64,000 bases of DNA from Isoetes taiwanensis (GCA_021234155.1 JAJEKV010000026.1:3102001-3166000), one strand, 5' to 3'. Numbered from the stretch's first letter, positions 1 to 10,794 are shown. The notes: generated from the sequence alone by a model not told the origin. Program-made: numbers and translations.

Positions 1-320
1 GGACAGATTCCTCCTATCAATGCATATATGGGGCTAGAGGTGCTTTTCCTGTCAATGCATTCCTGAATGGCGTCTTATCTCTCGAGGTCGTCTACTTCCG
101 TGGGACGGGAGTAGACTTTTTAATCTACCTTCCACTCATCCAAGCGGAACCGCGGTCATGCCTACATTGACATTACACCACGTTCTAGAGATCACCGTAG
201 TGGTCCCATCATCGGTAAATACGCATGCAACCCATACCTGACATAGGTTGCATGCGTAGATTAATCTTAACTACACATGAAACTAATCTAAACACAAATC
301 GACATGCCTGAGCCGATTTT
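1..320 (-). repeat. 3' UTR and last codons of pol shared with the complete chromovirus
   Basis: Positions 1-320 align nearly base for base with about 18882-19196 of the complete element. The similarity stops within the last codons of the chromodomain ORF (sequence ending GCCGATTT). In the complete element that point is about 40 bp inside the coding region, so this derivative keeps the 3' UTR and only the final codons of pol. Confidence 0.8.
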
Positions 321-3300
321 TGCTGGCTCCTTTAATGCATGTGATTAACATAATTACCCTAAGGTAATATTTATGAATTAACATTATCATAGTATCGGAT
401 ACATTACTTCCAATAGTACAATTATATTTACTCTAAGCTTTACAATATTTAACGACTTTTAGATCGCGATTATTTAAACAATAACCCTGCTTTAGACCTA
501 TTGTTAATAGACAAGATTTTATCATACACAAGAATTAGATGTGCTTCTTATTCTCTTCCTTGGGTCTTGCGTTACCCTTGGAAGTATATCCCTAAGATAC
601 ACTTAAGTATATCTGAATTCTATTTTCTATTTATATTTCTAAGGACCCGAGGTCATATAGCTATCCTTGGAAGGAATTGCATCCTTGCGAAGGATTAATT
701 AACATGCTACCTCGCATTACCATTGTTATTTAACTTATTTCCCTATGATACATATACGTACAACAATTTCTATGCAGTTATTGGGATCTATATTTAACTT
801 ATCAATAAGACACATTAAAGCTTATAATACATGCGCACACCTTACCTAAGGCTAGCGCATCCACCCATTGAGCCGGCGTCGAGTAATTTGGAGATGACTT
901 GGTCATTGCATTGCTCCCATAGTTTTGCTCCACTTCATTGGTGTAGTTAGCTACTACGTCCGTCTCGCACGTTGAAGGCCTCCTGAGCACTAAGGTATCT
1001 ATCTATTTTACGCTTATTCTCTATTAAGCCATTGCCGGAGCGAACTCTATTCGTCAATTCGATGGCCCTTCAATCCCTAAGATGCAAGTACGTTCAATCA
1101 TAAGATTGAGCCCTTTACTTTCTTCTAAAAAGAAAAATGGTCCTGCACCCCTTCAATGACGTTGTACACAACGTCATATCTATTCTCTCCCCTTAAGAGG
1201 TTATATGCTTCTTACTTAGTGCATTAATTTACTAGCCGTAGCTAACATATATAATCATCTAAGATGGATGCACATATTATGTTATCATTTATTTCAATAT
1301 AGTTATGGGTTACCTACTTAGTTAGAACGATTCTAAACCACAAGGTTTTGTCATCATGACAATTCCTTTTGTCTCAAAAGACTATTTGATTACTATAATT
1401 CTTATTTTAGATGTACCTTACATGTATTATTCTTTTTATATTAGAGATTCCCCTTTCTTAGTTATTTAAATTCTTGGAATATTCCTACCAATCGAATTGA
1501 TGTCATCGTAACAAGTTGGCCGGACTTGTTAGATTACTTCTTTTCTTTCGGTTGGATTATTCTTTTGGAGGTACTAGATTTATACATGGTCAACAATTAT
1601 CCTAGTAATGATTCCTTCTTAGCGAGGTGATCAATCTCACCAAGTGGTTTCAATATGTTGGATGTCTGTTAACAATCGTGTATAATTTTAGTTACTCCTA
1701 TGCGTTTCCTTCCCAATACTTGACGCTTAGCTCAATATTGGGGCAATCCTTTCGGCGAGAATATCTAACAATGCCTTCTAATCCCAATATGGATGTTACC
1801 ATCCCTACATTTAACGTACTAGGCCCCATGGCCTTAGATGCTTGAGCTTGCTAGAAGCTCATCCACTCGTTGCCTGCTTAAAATAGCAAGGTAACGTTCT
1901 TCCGAGTCGCTCGATACTTCAGTCTCCTTGACGGTGGATCCTCTTTGATGTAGAGGTTGACTTTGTTCGTTAGAAGCCTCTCACTGGTGGCTTGCTGGTG
2001 TAGTTGATCACTTGAAATCTTCCATGCCGCTTTTCAAAAGCCTGAAGGTGGCGCCGTTGAAATAAAAGGTTTTTCATCTTGAACTCTTTGTCTTGGCAGC
2101 TAACGACTCTGTATCCGATATTGTTTCTTCGACTCCATCGATGTCTCATACGTCGAGTCCTCTTGTCGTTATCGTGTTGCCCGAAGAGTGTTGAGGATGT
2201 GGATTGCTTCACCCCTGCAAATTGCCTGACATCTCTTCTTTTGATCCGTTATGCTATGGGAGGGAAGGAATAACAGGGGAACTATTCATGCAAAACATAT
2301 AGCTTACATAATTACAATTACTACTAGCGCTATTAGGTCCCCCTTGAGCCTCCCTTCGAGTTGCACGCCTACTCCTTGGCAATGTCATCGGTGTTCCTCC
2401 CGGTGCAATGGTATTGACGATCTATATCCTCTTATTTGTACGTTGGCTCGTACTCCGGGGTAGTTTGTTGATATACTTGGGCCCTCCGATGTTTGTCGGC
2501 TATGGCACAACACGCTTTGCATCACATTCTAACTAAAGGTGTGCTGGTCATTGATGCTTCGACATTCCGGTCTGCTTCCTGATTCTGTTCTCGGGTGGTA
2601 ATTGTTCCTCCCTTCGTGATACTTGAAGCTATTTGTAGGCGTCTCTTGAGGCTGTGCGCGATTCCTTTGGCTATACTCCTCTGGAGTTGTTCTCTTCTGC
2701 AGTTGTTCTTTGAATCGTCCATCCTTGGGTTCACCAAGTTGCATGCAAGTCCGCGTGCAAGTCATCGGCTCGCCTCGCCTAGATGCTTCTCCATTGAGCT
2801 TCCAAACTTCCTTGTTTGATCCCCTCGATCACATAGCTTGGACGTTGTCACGTTCCACAGTGCTATGCCATCTTCTTGTCTTGAGGTACCTTCCGGTGGC
2901 TTTGATTGTGCTCGTCAGTTTTGATCCTCCTGTTGCCTCTAGGGAGCTCGTGGAAGAAGTCGGTTGCTAGCACTTCTCCAGCTTTCAGTTCCTGACTTTG
3001 TCCCTCTATGCATGTCGGTCTCTCTGTCAAGTAAAGCATCATGGCTCTCCTCCCTGCTGGCTATATTGTCGGGATGATGGATCCTTATATCTGCGCAGCT
3101 TGACCCTTGAGTTGAAGAAGTACCTGCCTTAGATATACTCTTGTCGTTGGATAGCCTAGCTATTATCTTGAACTCCCTTTTTGCCGAAGGTGCTTCAGTT
3201 GCTATCCTTGTCGTTAAGGTGTTGAATGCTTCTACCTCGGGCATTTGATGTGCCACATGTCGGAGATATGATCGGCTTCTTCTCTTCTAATTACTGGTAG

Positions 3301-5430
3301 GAGTACCTGACGAAGACATCACCTAGTTGTTGAAGGCATATCTCCTCGTTGCAGTGCCTTTCGTACGTGCCTCTCCATCTAATACACGTGTCATAGCGCA
3401 TCACCCTATATTACCACAAGGTGGAATTATGGTCGTCGAGATGTTGTCTTCTTAGTTGGCTCGTTGATGTCGGGTCGTTCCTCTTTCTATTGTTGAGGCC
3501 ACTCGTGTCATAAGTTCCTCAAGTGTTGCCGCTGCCACAAGAGGTAGTGTTGCATCCTCACGATGTCCTGGTGCAGCGCTGATGATCTTGACATGACCGA
3601 TGTTGTCTCTTGTTCTGACATTGGGTGGACAAGCGGTCTTCTACTTGAGGGTACTTCCCGAAGTGTTCGTCGGAGTCGAAGGTTTGCTTGGGCTCTGGTC
3701 GTTTCTCCCTCGTACTTGCTCTTCCATTTGATCTTGGGCTATAGTTGTGCTTCCTTGCTTCCTCCTTTGCTAGTCGAAGTGAAGGAGCTTCCTGATCTAA
3801 GCGCTAAATCTGTAAAACATGACTCTAAACTCATGTTTCTCCACTATATGTGAGCACTCGAGATGTACAATACACATATACGCATTTACATTGGGATTTT
3901 AATTCATCCACTTTTCCAAAACAACTACGAAGATCTACCTAAATGTTTATACTCCTTTAGGGTTTCCCCTCCTCCTATCGCGTTTGATTCTTCGGTTTTG
4001 CTGCATCTTCTTCGTTCTGGTTGACTCCGGGATTCCTTGAGATGCTGCTACTATTATTGAGCTTCATGTCTGATCCGAGCTCGTCACGCCAGTTGCGAAG
4101 AGTGTTCGTCGATGTGATCCCTTGAAAAAGATGCTCCTGCTTAATGTGTGTGTCTGTCAAAGGAATACGGTGACCGCTCAACGTCCCTACATGCGGTGTG
4201 TCGTTGCAAGGTTGTCGTTGTGCGGTGCCGTTGATCGCTTGAGTAGGATCACCTGGCTATTGCAGTCGGGCATTCTTGAATATCTTCGAAGCTCTGAGAT
4301 CGTGGTCGGTAGGCAGGCATTGTCATTCCTCCACAGGTTGAATTTCTGAGTCTGACTCTTGTTGCTTGGGCTTTGCTTCATTCTGAGGTGGCTCTCCTGT
4401 GCCTGGAAGTGTGGTCATTTCCATTGCCCCTACCATGGCTCCTTCTAGTCGCCTTTGCATGATTTGTACCTGCTGGCTAGGTCATCTCCTCCGTCCCTTG
4501 GGTCCTATCCATTCGAGTCTCTCACTCCTTGGCTGACGTTTCATGACATTCGCTTGAGCTGCTGGGCTGCAAGGTCGTGGTGATCTTCCCTCTCTTGGGT
4601 CTGCCTTTTCGGTCTCCTCTCCTTATCTGTCTGTACATCGGCTGGGACCTTGATGTCTTCAAGGAGTTGCGCCTCTAGCTCTTCTGTGGCTCTGGCCCCG
4701 TCCTTCGAAAATAACGCTCATATATTCTAGAGTCTAAGGGTCTACTTGAAGGGCTCTCCTACAATATTTTGGGCTCTATAAGTAAGCAAGATGGCTCGAG
4801 CAGCGTTACTGAAGACATATCTATGATCTACAAGTCTATGGACATTAGGACATGTGGCATGAAACGAGGTTTGTTTTGCAAAACCTCCATGATGTTTGAG
4901 ACATACTCTAAGGTCCTAGCAAAGTTGGTTTGGAGGGGGGTCCAATCCCTACACGTGGAGTGACTTGGGCAGCTCTAGACTCTAGCTCCTTTCTAGGTAT
5001 TCTGGCAATAGGGAGTGTCAATGTGGTGACTATATAAGTCAAACTCTATTAGAAGGACACAGAATTAGGTCAGGGTTTATGCCTTGGGCATGAGCAGAGG
5101 TGATGTACCAACAGTTGGACTTGGGTTGCTATGCTGAGGTCTAGATGACTATAACAAAGGGGTGTTCTTGGGCACTTCTATCTAGGAGTAAGGTATCATC
5201 TTTGAGCCGAGAGCAATACTTGCGAAGTACTAATGGGGTATGCTTCTATTTACAAACAAACCACAGTTTGGAAAAACAATTCAAGGGTTTGAGCAATTTT
5301 GGTCTGAGCTGGGTTTTGACATTTCTAGCCTAGTTTGAGGTCATAGATGGATTCTAGGCTATCTAACGGTCCTATTGCAACAAATTTCAGGCAATTTGGA
5401 GCTCTGTAGCTCAAGTTATGGAGGCTCAAA
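321..5430. other. Interior of the non-autonomous element; no recognisable gene
   Basis: Roughly 5.1 kb in the position where gag-pol would sit. Positions 350-480 resemble the AT-rich tract at 18400-18480 of the complete element (shared core ATTACCCTAAGGTAAT). From 1020 to 4700 the DNA is mixed-composition with only short broken frames on both strands; none shows RT, integrase, protease or other known motifs. It may be captured or long-decayed sequence. I see no RNA gene in it. Confidence 0.5.
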
Positions 5431-5438
5431 GTTTGGAG

Positions 5439-5718
5439 GTCTCACAGGTAGCGCCTCGTTCAAAAGCTGGACTTTAGTTTCTTGACCAGGCGCGACGTGT
5501 GAGACATTGGCTCTAATTGGGTTAAACTTGTCCAATTTGGATGATCTAAGGGTCAAATCATGCTAGTATCATCGAGTTAGGCAGAATGGACCCCTTACTT
5601 GGTCAATTTGGAGGTGTTTTGGTCTAGTTTGGACATGGTCTAGGTATGAAGGTCTCACAGGTAGCGCCTCGTCCAAAAACTAAACTTTAGTTTCTTTACC
5701 AGGCGCGACGTGTGAGAC
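5439..5718 (-). repeat. Leader hairpin pair (5439-5505 and 5652-5718)
   Basis: Two copies of a 67-bp inverted repeat. Each opens with GTCTCACAGGTAGCGCC and closes with GGCGCGACGTGTGAGAC about 35 bases later. The same unit recurs at 6609-7028 and, diverged, in the leader of the complete element. They form the inner pair of the leader, corresponding to 26019-26277 there. No TATA motif is visible downstream of this pair. Confidence 0.75.
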
Positions 5719-5972
5719 ATCACACTTTTTGGTATGAAAATGTGCCATTTTACTAAACGAAAGCTACTACTTGCTAACTTGCCCTAATTAAACAAGTTTA
5801 GACACATAAAGTATTCAAAATTGATTTATATTACAAAATTTTTGATTATTTACAAAATGTTTATTTGGGATCTCCCTTAATTAAACTAGCTAATTGCATG
5901 TCCTTTCTCGTGAGGGTTACTGCGCTTACATGAACAAGGTCTGATCGTTGAGTCTTCAAAATGTTGGACCAC

Positions 5973-6113
5973 TTACGCTCTCTGCTGCTTCTTGAGCCTT
6001 GGCCTCCCGCTCTCGTTCTGCCCTCTCCTCTTCTTGTATCTCCTTCGGCCTCCTTGGTCTTTGGCTGTTTCGCCTTGTCGAGGAAGTCGAGCGGTCTGTT
6101 TGGTGCGCGCCAT
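5973..6113 (-). CDS. Leader ORF whose N terminus equals the histone H3 tail (MARTKQTAR)
   Basis: The 46-codon frame starts ATG-GCG-CGC-ACC-AAA-CAG-ACC-GCT-CGA, giving Met then ARTKQTAR. These are residues 1-8 of mature histone H3, including Lys4 and the Arg before Lys9. After residue 9 it departs from H3 and is very rich in Arg, Lys and Gln. A different frame just downstream reads as an acidic/Glu-Arg-rich, probably coiled-coil segment, so a one-base frameshift soon after the H3-like start is likely. The start is chosen because a TATA box lies 90 bp upstream and because the homologous start in the complete element (27685) also begins M-A-x-T-K-Q. It lies in the leader of the LTR element, ahead of where gag would be. 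Function unknown; chromatin-reader mimicry is an inference. Confidence 0.5.
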   Translation of the reverse strand: MARTKQTARLPRQGETAKDQGGRRRYKKRRGQNESGRPRLKKQQRA

Positions 6114-6201
6114 GTCGATCGGAGGTCGGGCGCCCTAAAATCGCTTCGAAATGCGGAGCAAATTTCTAAACAGGGAATCTACAAATGAGGGGGTCCTAGG
6201 T

Positions 6202-6212
6202 TCTATTTATAG
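6202..6212 (-). promoter_or_regulatory. TATA box (CTATAAATAGA) of the leader ORF
   Basis: The minus-strand sequence CTATAAATAGA is a strong plant TATA box, 90 bp upstream of the ATG at 6113. The same box occurs at 27788-27798 and 25817-25827 in the complete element, 103 and 112 bp upstream of ATGs, so the spacing is conserved. Confidence 0.6.
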
Positions 6213-6398
6213 ATGGCCAATGCAGGTCAAATTACAAAATGCCCCTTTTGGATGGGCTAAAACACTTATTATCCTTTTACATGGCTTAATTTGGACCTTT
6301 CTAACCTCATGGTTCTAAGTCTAAGGCTTGGCCATTAATATTATCTAACATTATTAAAGCTTAAATTTAATTAAGAATTATATTTTAAACATAAACGA

Positions 6399-6480
6399 TG
6401 CTCGCCCTTAGTGGTTGGCACGGGGGGGTTTGGGGGGGTCCAATCCTGTGGGTGGGAGGTTCAATTCCCGCTACTGGGGG
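6399..6480 (+). repeat. tRNA-derived (SINE head or pseudo-tRNA) segment
   Basis: An A-box-like CTTAGTGGTTGGC is followed about 45 bp later by GGTTCAATTCCC, which fits the B box of RNA polymerase III promoters, with GGGAGG/CCCGC pairing around it like a T arm. The anticodon region is a G-rich run and does not fold convincingly. It is better read as a tRNA-derived SINE head or tRNA pseudogene inside the leader than as a working tRNA. Confidence 0.4.
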
Positions 6481-6608
6481 AATCCTTTTAAGATGAGGTT
6501 CAAATAGATTGAAAAGCTAGACTAATCTAGCTAATTCCTAGCTTAAAATTCGAGTTACTATGTTATCTTTTTGGAATTTATCACTTTTGGAGACGTTCTA
6601 GGATCGCT

Positions 6609-7028
6609 GTCTCACAGGTAGCGCCCTGCTCAAAAACTAACGTGCTGTCTCACAGGTAGCGCCCTGCTCAAAAACTAACGTGCGATCGATGTCTCACAGG
6701 TAGCGCCCTGCTCAAAAACTAACGTGCAAGTCTTTGACCAGGCGCTAGCTGTGAGACCACCTTGCCTGAGGAGGATCAATGTCTCACAGGTAGCGCCCTG
6801 CTCAAAAACTAAAGTGCAGTTCTTTGACCAGGCGCCAGCTGTGAGACCACCTTGCCTGAGCAGGTTTTGGCTCGTTCTTTTTAGGAGGTTTTGGCTCGTT
6901 CTTTTTAGGAGGTTTTGGCTCATTCTTTTTTGTGAGACCACCTTGCCTCGAGGAGGATCAATGTCTCACGGTGGCGCCACTGCTCAAAAACTAAAGTGCG
7001 CTTCTTTGACCAGCGCCACCGTGGAGAC
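6609..7028 (-). repeat. Cluster of leader hairpins (three full copies plus two extra left arms)
   Basis: Left arms GTCTCACAGGTAGCGCC start at 6609, 6648 and 6691, the last completed by GGCGCTAGCTGTGAGAC ending at 6757. Further complete copies lie at 6781-6847 and 6963-7028. In the last copy both arms differ from the others (CGGTGGCGC opposite GCGCCACCG) yet still pair, which suggests selection for the fold. Loops of about 35 bases carry CTCAAAAACTAA. The cluster sits between the primer site and the TATA box at 6202. Confidence 0.75.
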
Positions 7029-7113
7029 CACCTTTGCCCGAAAGGTTTTTGGCTCGTTCTTTTTAGGAGGTTTTGGCTCGTTCTTTTTAGGAGGTTTTGG
7101 CTCATTCTTTTTA
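6866..7113. repeat. 24-bp tandem repeats (TTTTGGCTCGTTCTTTTTAG)
   Basis: Three tandem 24-bp units, TTTTGGCTCGTTCTTTTTAG plus GAGG, occur near 6866-6935 and three more near 7049-7113, with a hairpin copy between them. A single copy is found near 28170 in the complete element, so the amplification happened in this derivative. Confidence 0.7.
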
Positions 7114-7268
7114 GTCTTATTAAGTTCCAATTCACTTAACTGTTACTAGCTTAGCACAAACTACAAAAATGAGAAAACATTTTCCCACTTTTCGAGGTTT
7201 GAGGATCCTATCAAGTTAGTACTCTTTGGGAGCATGGTCGCTTTTTGCTCTTGGTCTCCAAGAACATT

Positions 7269-7279
7269 GCTCGATACCA
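7269..7279 (-). promoter_or_regulatory. Degenerate primer-binding site (initiator tRNA-Met)
   Basis: Minus strand TGGTATCGAGC, against TGGTATCAGAGC in the complete element, directly inside the LTR. One base is missing. The position relative to the LTR fits reverse-transcription priming by initiator tRNA-Met. Confidence 0.65.
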
Positions 7280-7281
7280 TC

Positions 7282-8782
7282 GTGGCGTCCCCTACTGTGT
7301 ATACGATGCCCGCGCCGTATACAAATAGGAATTCATCCCCCGCACCAGCTCCACACTGATACAGGGCCCTCCACATATCACTGTGACCGCCTAGAGTCCA
7401 CAGTGGGAAGAGTGAAGGGGTCATTTTACCCCGTCTCCCTCAGGGCCTACCTAGCTGCGGAAGCGTAAACATACACGTCAGTAACATAACATCATATATC
7501 CACCTCGAAGGGTGGCACATCAACATCTCTGCATAGACAAAGATCAGCACAATACATGGAAGTTCCTACCCAAGGCTCGGGACTCGGGGGGATGACCGAC
7601 AAGCTTGGGTCTCCGAGTTCGGTCTGCGCATGTAATCATGACAATGGATTGGGCTGGCATAAGAGCATGGCTTAGGGTTGTCCACTCCATCCGCCCCTCC
7701 CGTGCACTTTGCGTAGTAGGTTGAAAAGTGTTGGGACCTCGATCAGAGCCCACGGTGCATAGCCAAAGGGGCTATTCACGGGTTACATCTCCCAGTCCCG
7801 CTAGGCGGTAGGGATCACTCCCTCCGCAGAGATCTACATGCTGACCCAAGGTGACTAGAGGGCCACTGCCCTTATTCGACTTAACCCACTGGAAGGTGAA
7901 CACCACCCCACGGGTGTCGAGCCCATGCCTTACCCACACTCAGTGGCAAGCCATTAGACCTAGTCACTCTGATCCCGGTAGACTTTACACTGGGGGATCG
8001 GTCAAGGGTCGAACACTAACCTCATTCTAAGCCGGTCGGCCCCTTCACCCACAACCAGGTGGGCTCCTCAGACACAGGCGAAATCTAGTAATGCACTAAG
8101 AGGGACTAGCTAGGAGCATCATCTACTAAGCTTTAAGTCTCTACCCCCCTTCCCAATACAATGAGTCCACAGAATACATCCGTCCATCATATCAACATAA
8201 GTAAATAAGAACTAATCTGATTCATAGAGTTAGGTTCTTTAGTTAGAGTCAATCTCAGGATCTGCTTGGCTGCTAAGGGTGATTTAATAGGCTAAACCTA
8301 CTGGTTCGAAGGCTGGAATAAGGTTTAGGCTATTCAATCGACCAAATACATGATCCCTGGTTCACTCCTCTCGATCCGATGGCGTCCATGTCTCTGTTCT
8401 GCTTCGAGATGCGGTCGAAAGGATGATCTGACAAGCTGAGGCGCACTGGCAGATCGTGGGAGTTGGAATTGACTCCTCAGGCGCGCGAATCGGAGCTCGG
8501 AAGGTTTGTGGGCGAAAAAGGGAAAGTTAGGGTTTGGTGCCTTATGTAGGCTATCAGTTAGGTTTAGGGTTTCCATGACCCTTGGTCTACCTTTAATGGG
8601 TTAAAGGTCTAAAAGTGCGCACATTGCTAAGTGTGCGCACCATTGCAAGTTGCCCCCTAGGGCGCCCTTGCTTGGGTACATGTCGGGCGCACACGCCGAT
8701 TGGGGCGGGCGATAATGCGCATGACGGCGGTCTGCGATGATATCGCCCCGGGACCGTATAATTTGTCTTTGGAAACGTCACA
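7282..8782 (-). repeat. LTR of the non-autonomous element (5' LTR in element orientation)
   Basis: About 1.5 kb, collinear with the LTRs at 16718-18288 and 28352-29912. It shares the GTCCCCTACT...GTATAC start, the CAGGGCCCTCCACATATCACTG block, the TTAGGTTCTTTAGTTAG block and the terminal AACGTCACA. The outer terminus at 8782 is intact; the inner one (TGGCGTCC) has lost a base relative to TGTGACGTCC. It abuts a broken exon at 8783. Confidence 0.85.
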
Positions 8783-9215
8783 ATGGCTGAACGGATTATG
8801 CCAAATCCTCTAAGGAGCTCGACCATGCCATTAATAGCAGCAGCCTCTCTGCTTTCATATGAAGGCAACGGCCAGCCTTTTCTTTTGGCAGAGAGTGTCT
8901 GGTCCTTGATGCTGGATTCCATCATCTGTGGATCATAAAACTGCCAGTCCATGCCGTACAGATCAATGGTGCAGTTCACGGGATCCTGCTTTTTCACCTC
9001 TTGCATGTTGACAATGATGCCAAGCTGCATCACAACGTCTTGTTCAAGACTTCGACTTTGTGAGGAGGCAAAGTTCTCTCCTCTTGTCCCCTTTGTAGGG
9101 TCGACACCTTCCTCCGTGAGGGTATCGCCTACGACAATTTCCATGCACCATGGCCTTCCGGCCATGACCACGGTCTTCTCCGTCACAACGCGTTCTTTGG
9201 GCTTGAACAACGAAG
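8783..9215 (-). pseudogene. Exon of an unrecognised gene, cut by LTR insertion
   Basis: An open minus-strand frame runs from 9348 through this exon and straight into the LTR. A T-rich tract ending in AG at about 9216 is a plausible splice acceptor, so the exon would span 9215 to 8783. The product includes a VVMAGRPWCMEIVVGD segment, a charged middle and a KGWPLPSYESREAAAING stretch. I do not recognise a family. The LTR edge falls immediately after the codons for GFGIIRSA, so the insertion truncated the frame; the remaining 60 or so codons on the far side are LTR sequence and not gene. Confidence 0.45.
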
Positions 9216-9299
9216 CTTCACAAAAAACAAACAAATCAACATTCAAATCATGAAACGCCAACCCAATCCAAAAAGACGTGCAGAAGTAAATGTACAGGC

Positions 9300-9550
9300 A
9301 AACATCACGGTGGCGCCCTTTACATGTGAACAGTAGCGGTGGCGCCATTTACATGTGAACAAAGAGGTGGCTCCATGCGCTAAATGGCGCCACCTCTCTA
9401 TTCACATGTAAATGCGCCACCACAGCTTTGTTCACATGTAAATGGCGCCACTGCGCCATTTACATTATATCACATCTGCTCTAAACTAACTACAAAACTA
9501 ACACATCCCAAAGAAATGGCGCAGACGCGCCATTTCTGACAGACAGACCA
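9300..9550. repeat. Nested inverted repeats built on GGCGCCATTTACATGTGAAC
   Basis: Arms at about 9338-9370 and 9390-9421 are near-perfect inverted copies (GGTGGCGCCATTTACATGTG against its complement), with further partial copies at 9308-9330 and 9432-9470. A second palindromic motif, AATGGCGC-(6)-GCGCCATT, lies at 9515-9535. The same core returns at 10795-10935. It may be a foldback element or the decayed end of a transposon. Confidence 0.6.
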
Positions 9551-9640
9551 CAGAAACTCACATTCCTAGTAGACACCTACACGAAACAGCGTGGTCGCGC
9601 TATTTCTAGACCCATGACAACCTTTAAGACCGGGGAAAAA

Positions 9641-9669
9641 AATGAAAAAAAAAAAAAAAAAAAAAAAAG
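9641..9669. repeat. Poly(A) run
   Basis: ATG-interrupted run of about 28 A residues on the plus strand. No adjoining retroposon body was recognised. Confidence 0.8.
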
Positions 9670-9924
9670 ATTTAACTAACCTCAACTCGAGGCCATCGAT
9701 TTGGCGACCGCATAAAGGAGCGCATAACACGGACCGTATAAATTCTACTCCACCTTTTTTCGGGAGCTCTCGGAACAACAGGCGCTACTGGAAGGCGCTA
9801 GAGAGAGAAAGCTCATGCGCTATAGAGAGAAGGTGGACGGCGCTGGGCGCTGGCGGAATTTTCGAGCGAATGAAATCGCCCGCCCGAAAGGATTTGGCCT
9901 GCCCGTCCGTCTGCCACTTGAATT

Positions 9925-10025
9925 TCAAAATTTGAATTTCCCGCCCGTCCGCCACTTGAATTTTAAAATTTGAATTCCCCGCCCGTCCGCCACTTGAATT
10001 TTAAAATTTGAATTCCCCGCCACTT
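9925..10025. repeat. Tandem repeat, about 42-45 bp, two to three units
   Basis: Unit contains CCGCCCGTCCGCCACTTGAA followed by TTTTAAAATTTGAATT. Two units are almost identical and the first is diverged. Non-coding. Confidence 0.7.
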
Positions 10026-10093
10026 TTTAAGTTTTCGCATATATTGTGCCAGTCCCTGTCTCAAAGTCGTTTATAAACCCTGGGGGTACAGAT

Positions 10094-10267
10094 ATGGTAA
10101 ACAGAAGGCGCTTTCGTCCTCGTATTCGCAGGTTGCGATTTTATGCTCCCCGTCCTCGCTTCAACATTCGCAGGTACTTGCGCCTGAGAGGACTTGGCCG
10201 CCAAAGCAGGGCGCTCGTCAGACGTCTATTCCACCTTAGGCATTGGTTTTTCAGGAGAGTTGTTTGA
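10094..10267 (+). CDS. Short Arg-rich ORF, doubtful
   Basis: A 57-codon frame from ATG at 10094 encodes a product of which roughly a third is Arg (it opens MVNRRRFRPRIRRLRF). No homologue recognised. The composition could arise simply because the surroundings are full of CGC/GCGCC motifs. No intron or promoter evidence links it to the gene at 11000-15315. Kept only because it is strongly biased and starts with a plain ATG. Confidence 0.2.
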   Translation: MVNRRRFRPRIRRLRFYAPRPRFNIRRYLRLRGLGRQSRALVRRLFHLRHWFFRRVV

Positions 10268-10274
10268 GCTGTGT

Positions 10275-10400
10275 TTCTTTGTCTAGCAGGCGCTTCTTTG
10301 GGCGCTACCTTCAGTTGCAGGCGCTTCATTTGGATAGCAGGCGCTTCTTCATTTGATAGCAGGCGCTTCCTCTATTTTGAAGGCGCTTCTTTGAATCAAG
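10275..10400. repeat. Degenerate minisatellite (CAGGCGCTTC)
   Basis: Five to six copies of a 17-30 bp unit with core AGGCGCTTC. The open frame across it is a by-product of the repeat. Confidence 0.65.
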
Positions 10401-10494
10401 GCTCTTCCCTTCTTTCAATGGCAGATTCTCGATCTACAATGACCCCAAGGTTAGTGACTGTTCTATTTTAGTCTGTTAACTGTCAGCAATTTCT

Positions 10495-10760
10495 CCTACA
10501 AGTGTAGAATAATGTTTCTAGTCTGTAGTAATCTGTAGTAACCTGTAATAATCCAGGAAATAATCTATAGTCTGTAATCTGTAGTAATCTATAATAATCC
10601 AGGAAATAATCTGTAGTCTGTAGTAATCTGTAATAATCTTGTAGTCTGTAGTAATCTGTACTAATGTGTAATCTGTAATCTTTAAATCTGTAGTAGCCTG
10701 TAGTTATATGTAGTAATCTGTAGTAATCTTTAGTAATCTGTAGTAATCTGTAATCTGGTT
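10495..10760. repeat. Minisatellite (TAATCTGTAG)n
   Basis: About 260 bp of imperfect TAATCTGTAG / TAATAATCCAGGAAATAATC units. Non-coding; lies just upstream of the DUF8039-type coding segment. Confidence 0.85.
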
Positions 10761-10794
10761 TCCTAAGTTTTTCTAAGTTATGTTTCCTAAGAAA

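Larger units (their letters stand above)
1..8782 (-). mobile_element. Non-autonomous Ty3/gypsy-type LTR element (LARD-like), left end outside window
   Basis: Read on the minus strand this has the order of an LTR element: LTR (7282-8782), primer site (7269-7279), leader with hairpins (5439-7028), interior, and a 3' UTR (1-320) matching that of the complete chromovirus at 16718-29912. No gag, protease, RT or integrase can be found between 321 and 5430, where the complete element has gag-pol. It is therefore a large derivative that would depend on proteins supplied by the related autonomous element. The second LTR should lie about 600 bp left of position 1, judging from the 588 bp between LTR end and the homologous point in the complete element. 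Both are oriented the same way. Confidence 0.75.

Noticed and set aside
8593-9348. 251-codon minus-strand frame taken as one gene
   Set aside because: Its last part is LTR sequence, so the full frame is a chance fusion; only the exon portion is annotated.
9642-9935. ORF starting with a poly-Lys run
   Set aside because: Created by the A-run microsatellite; remainder has no recognisable pattern.
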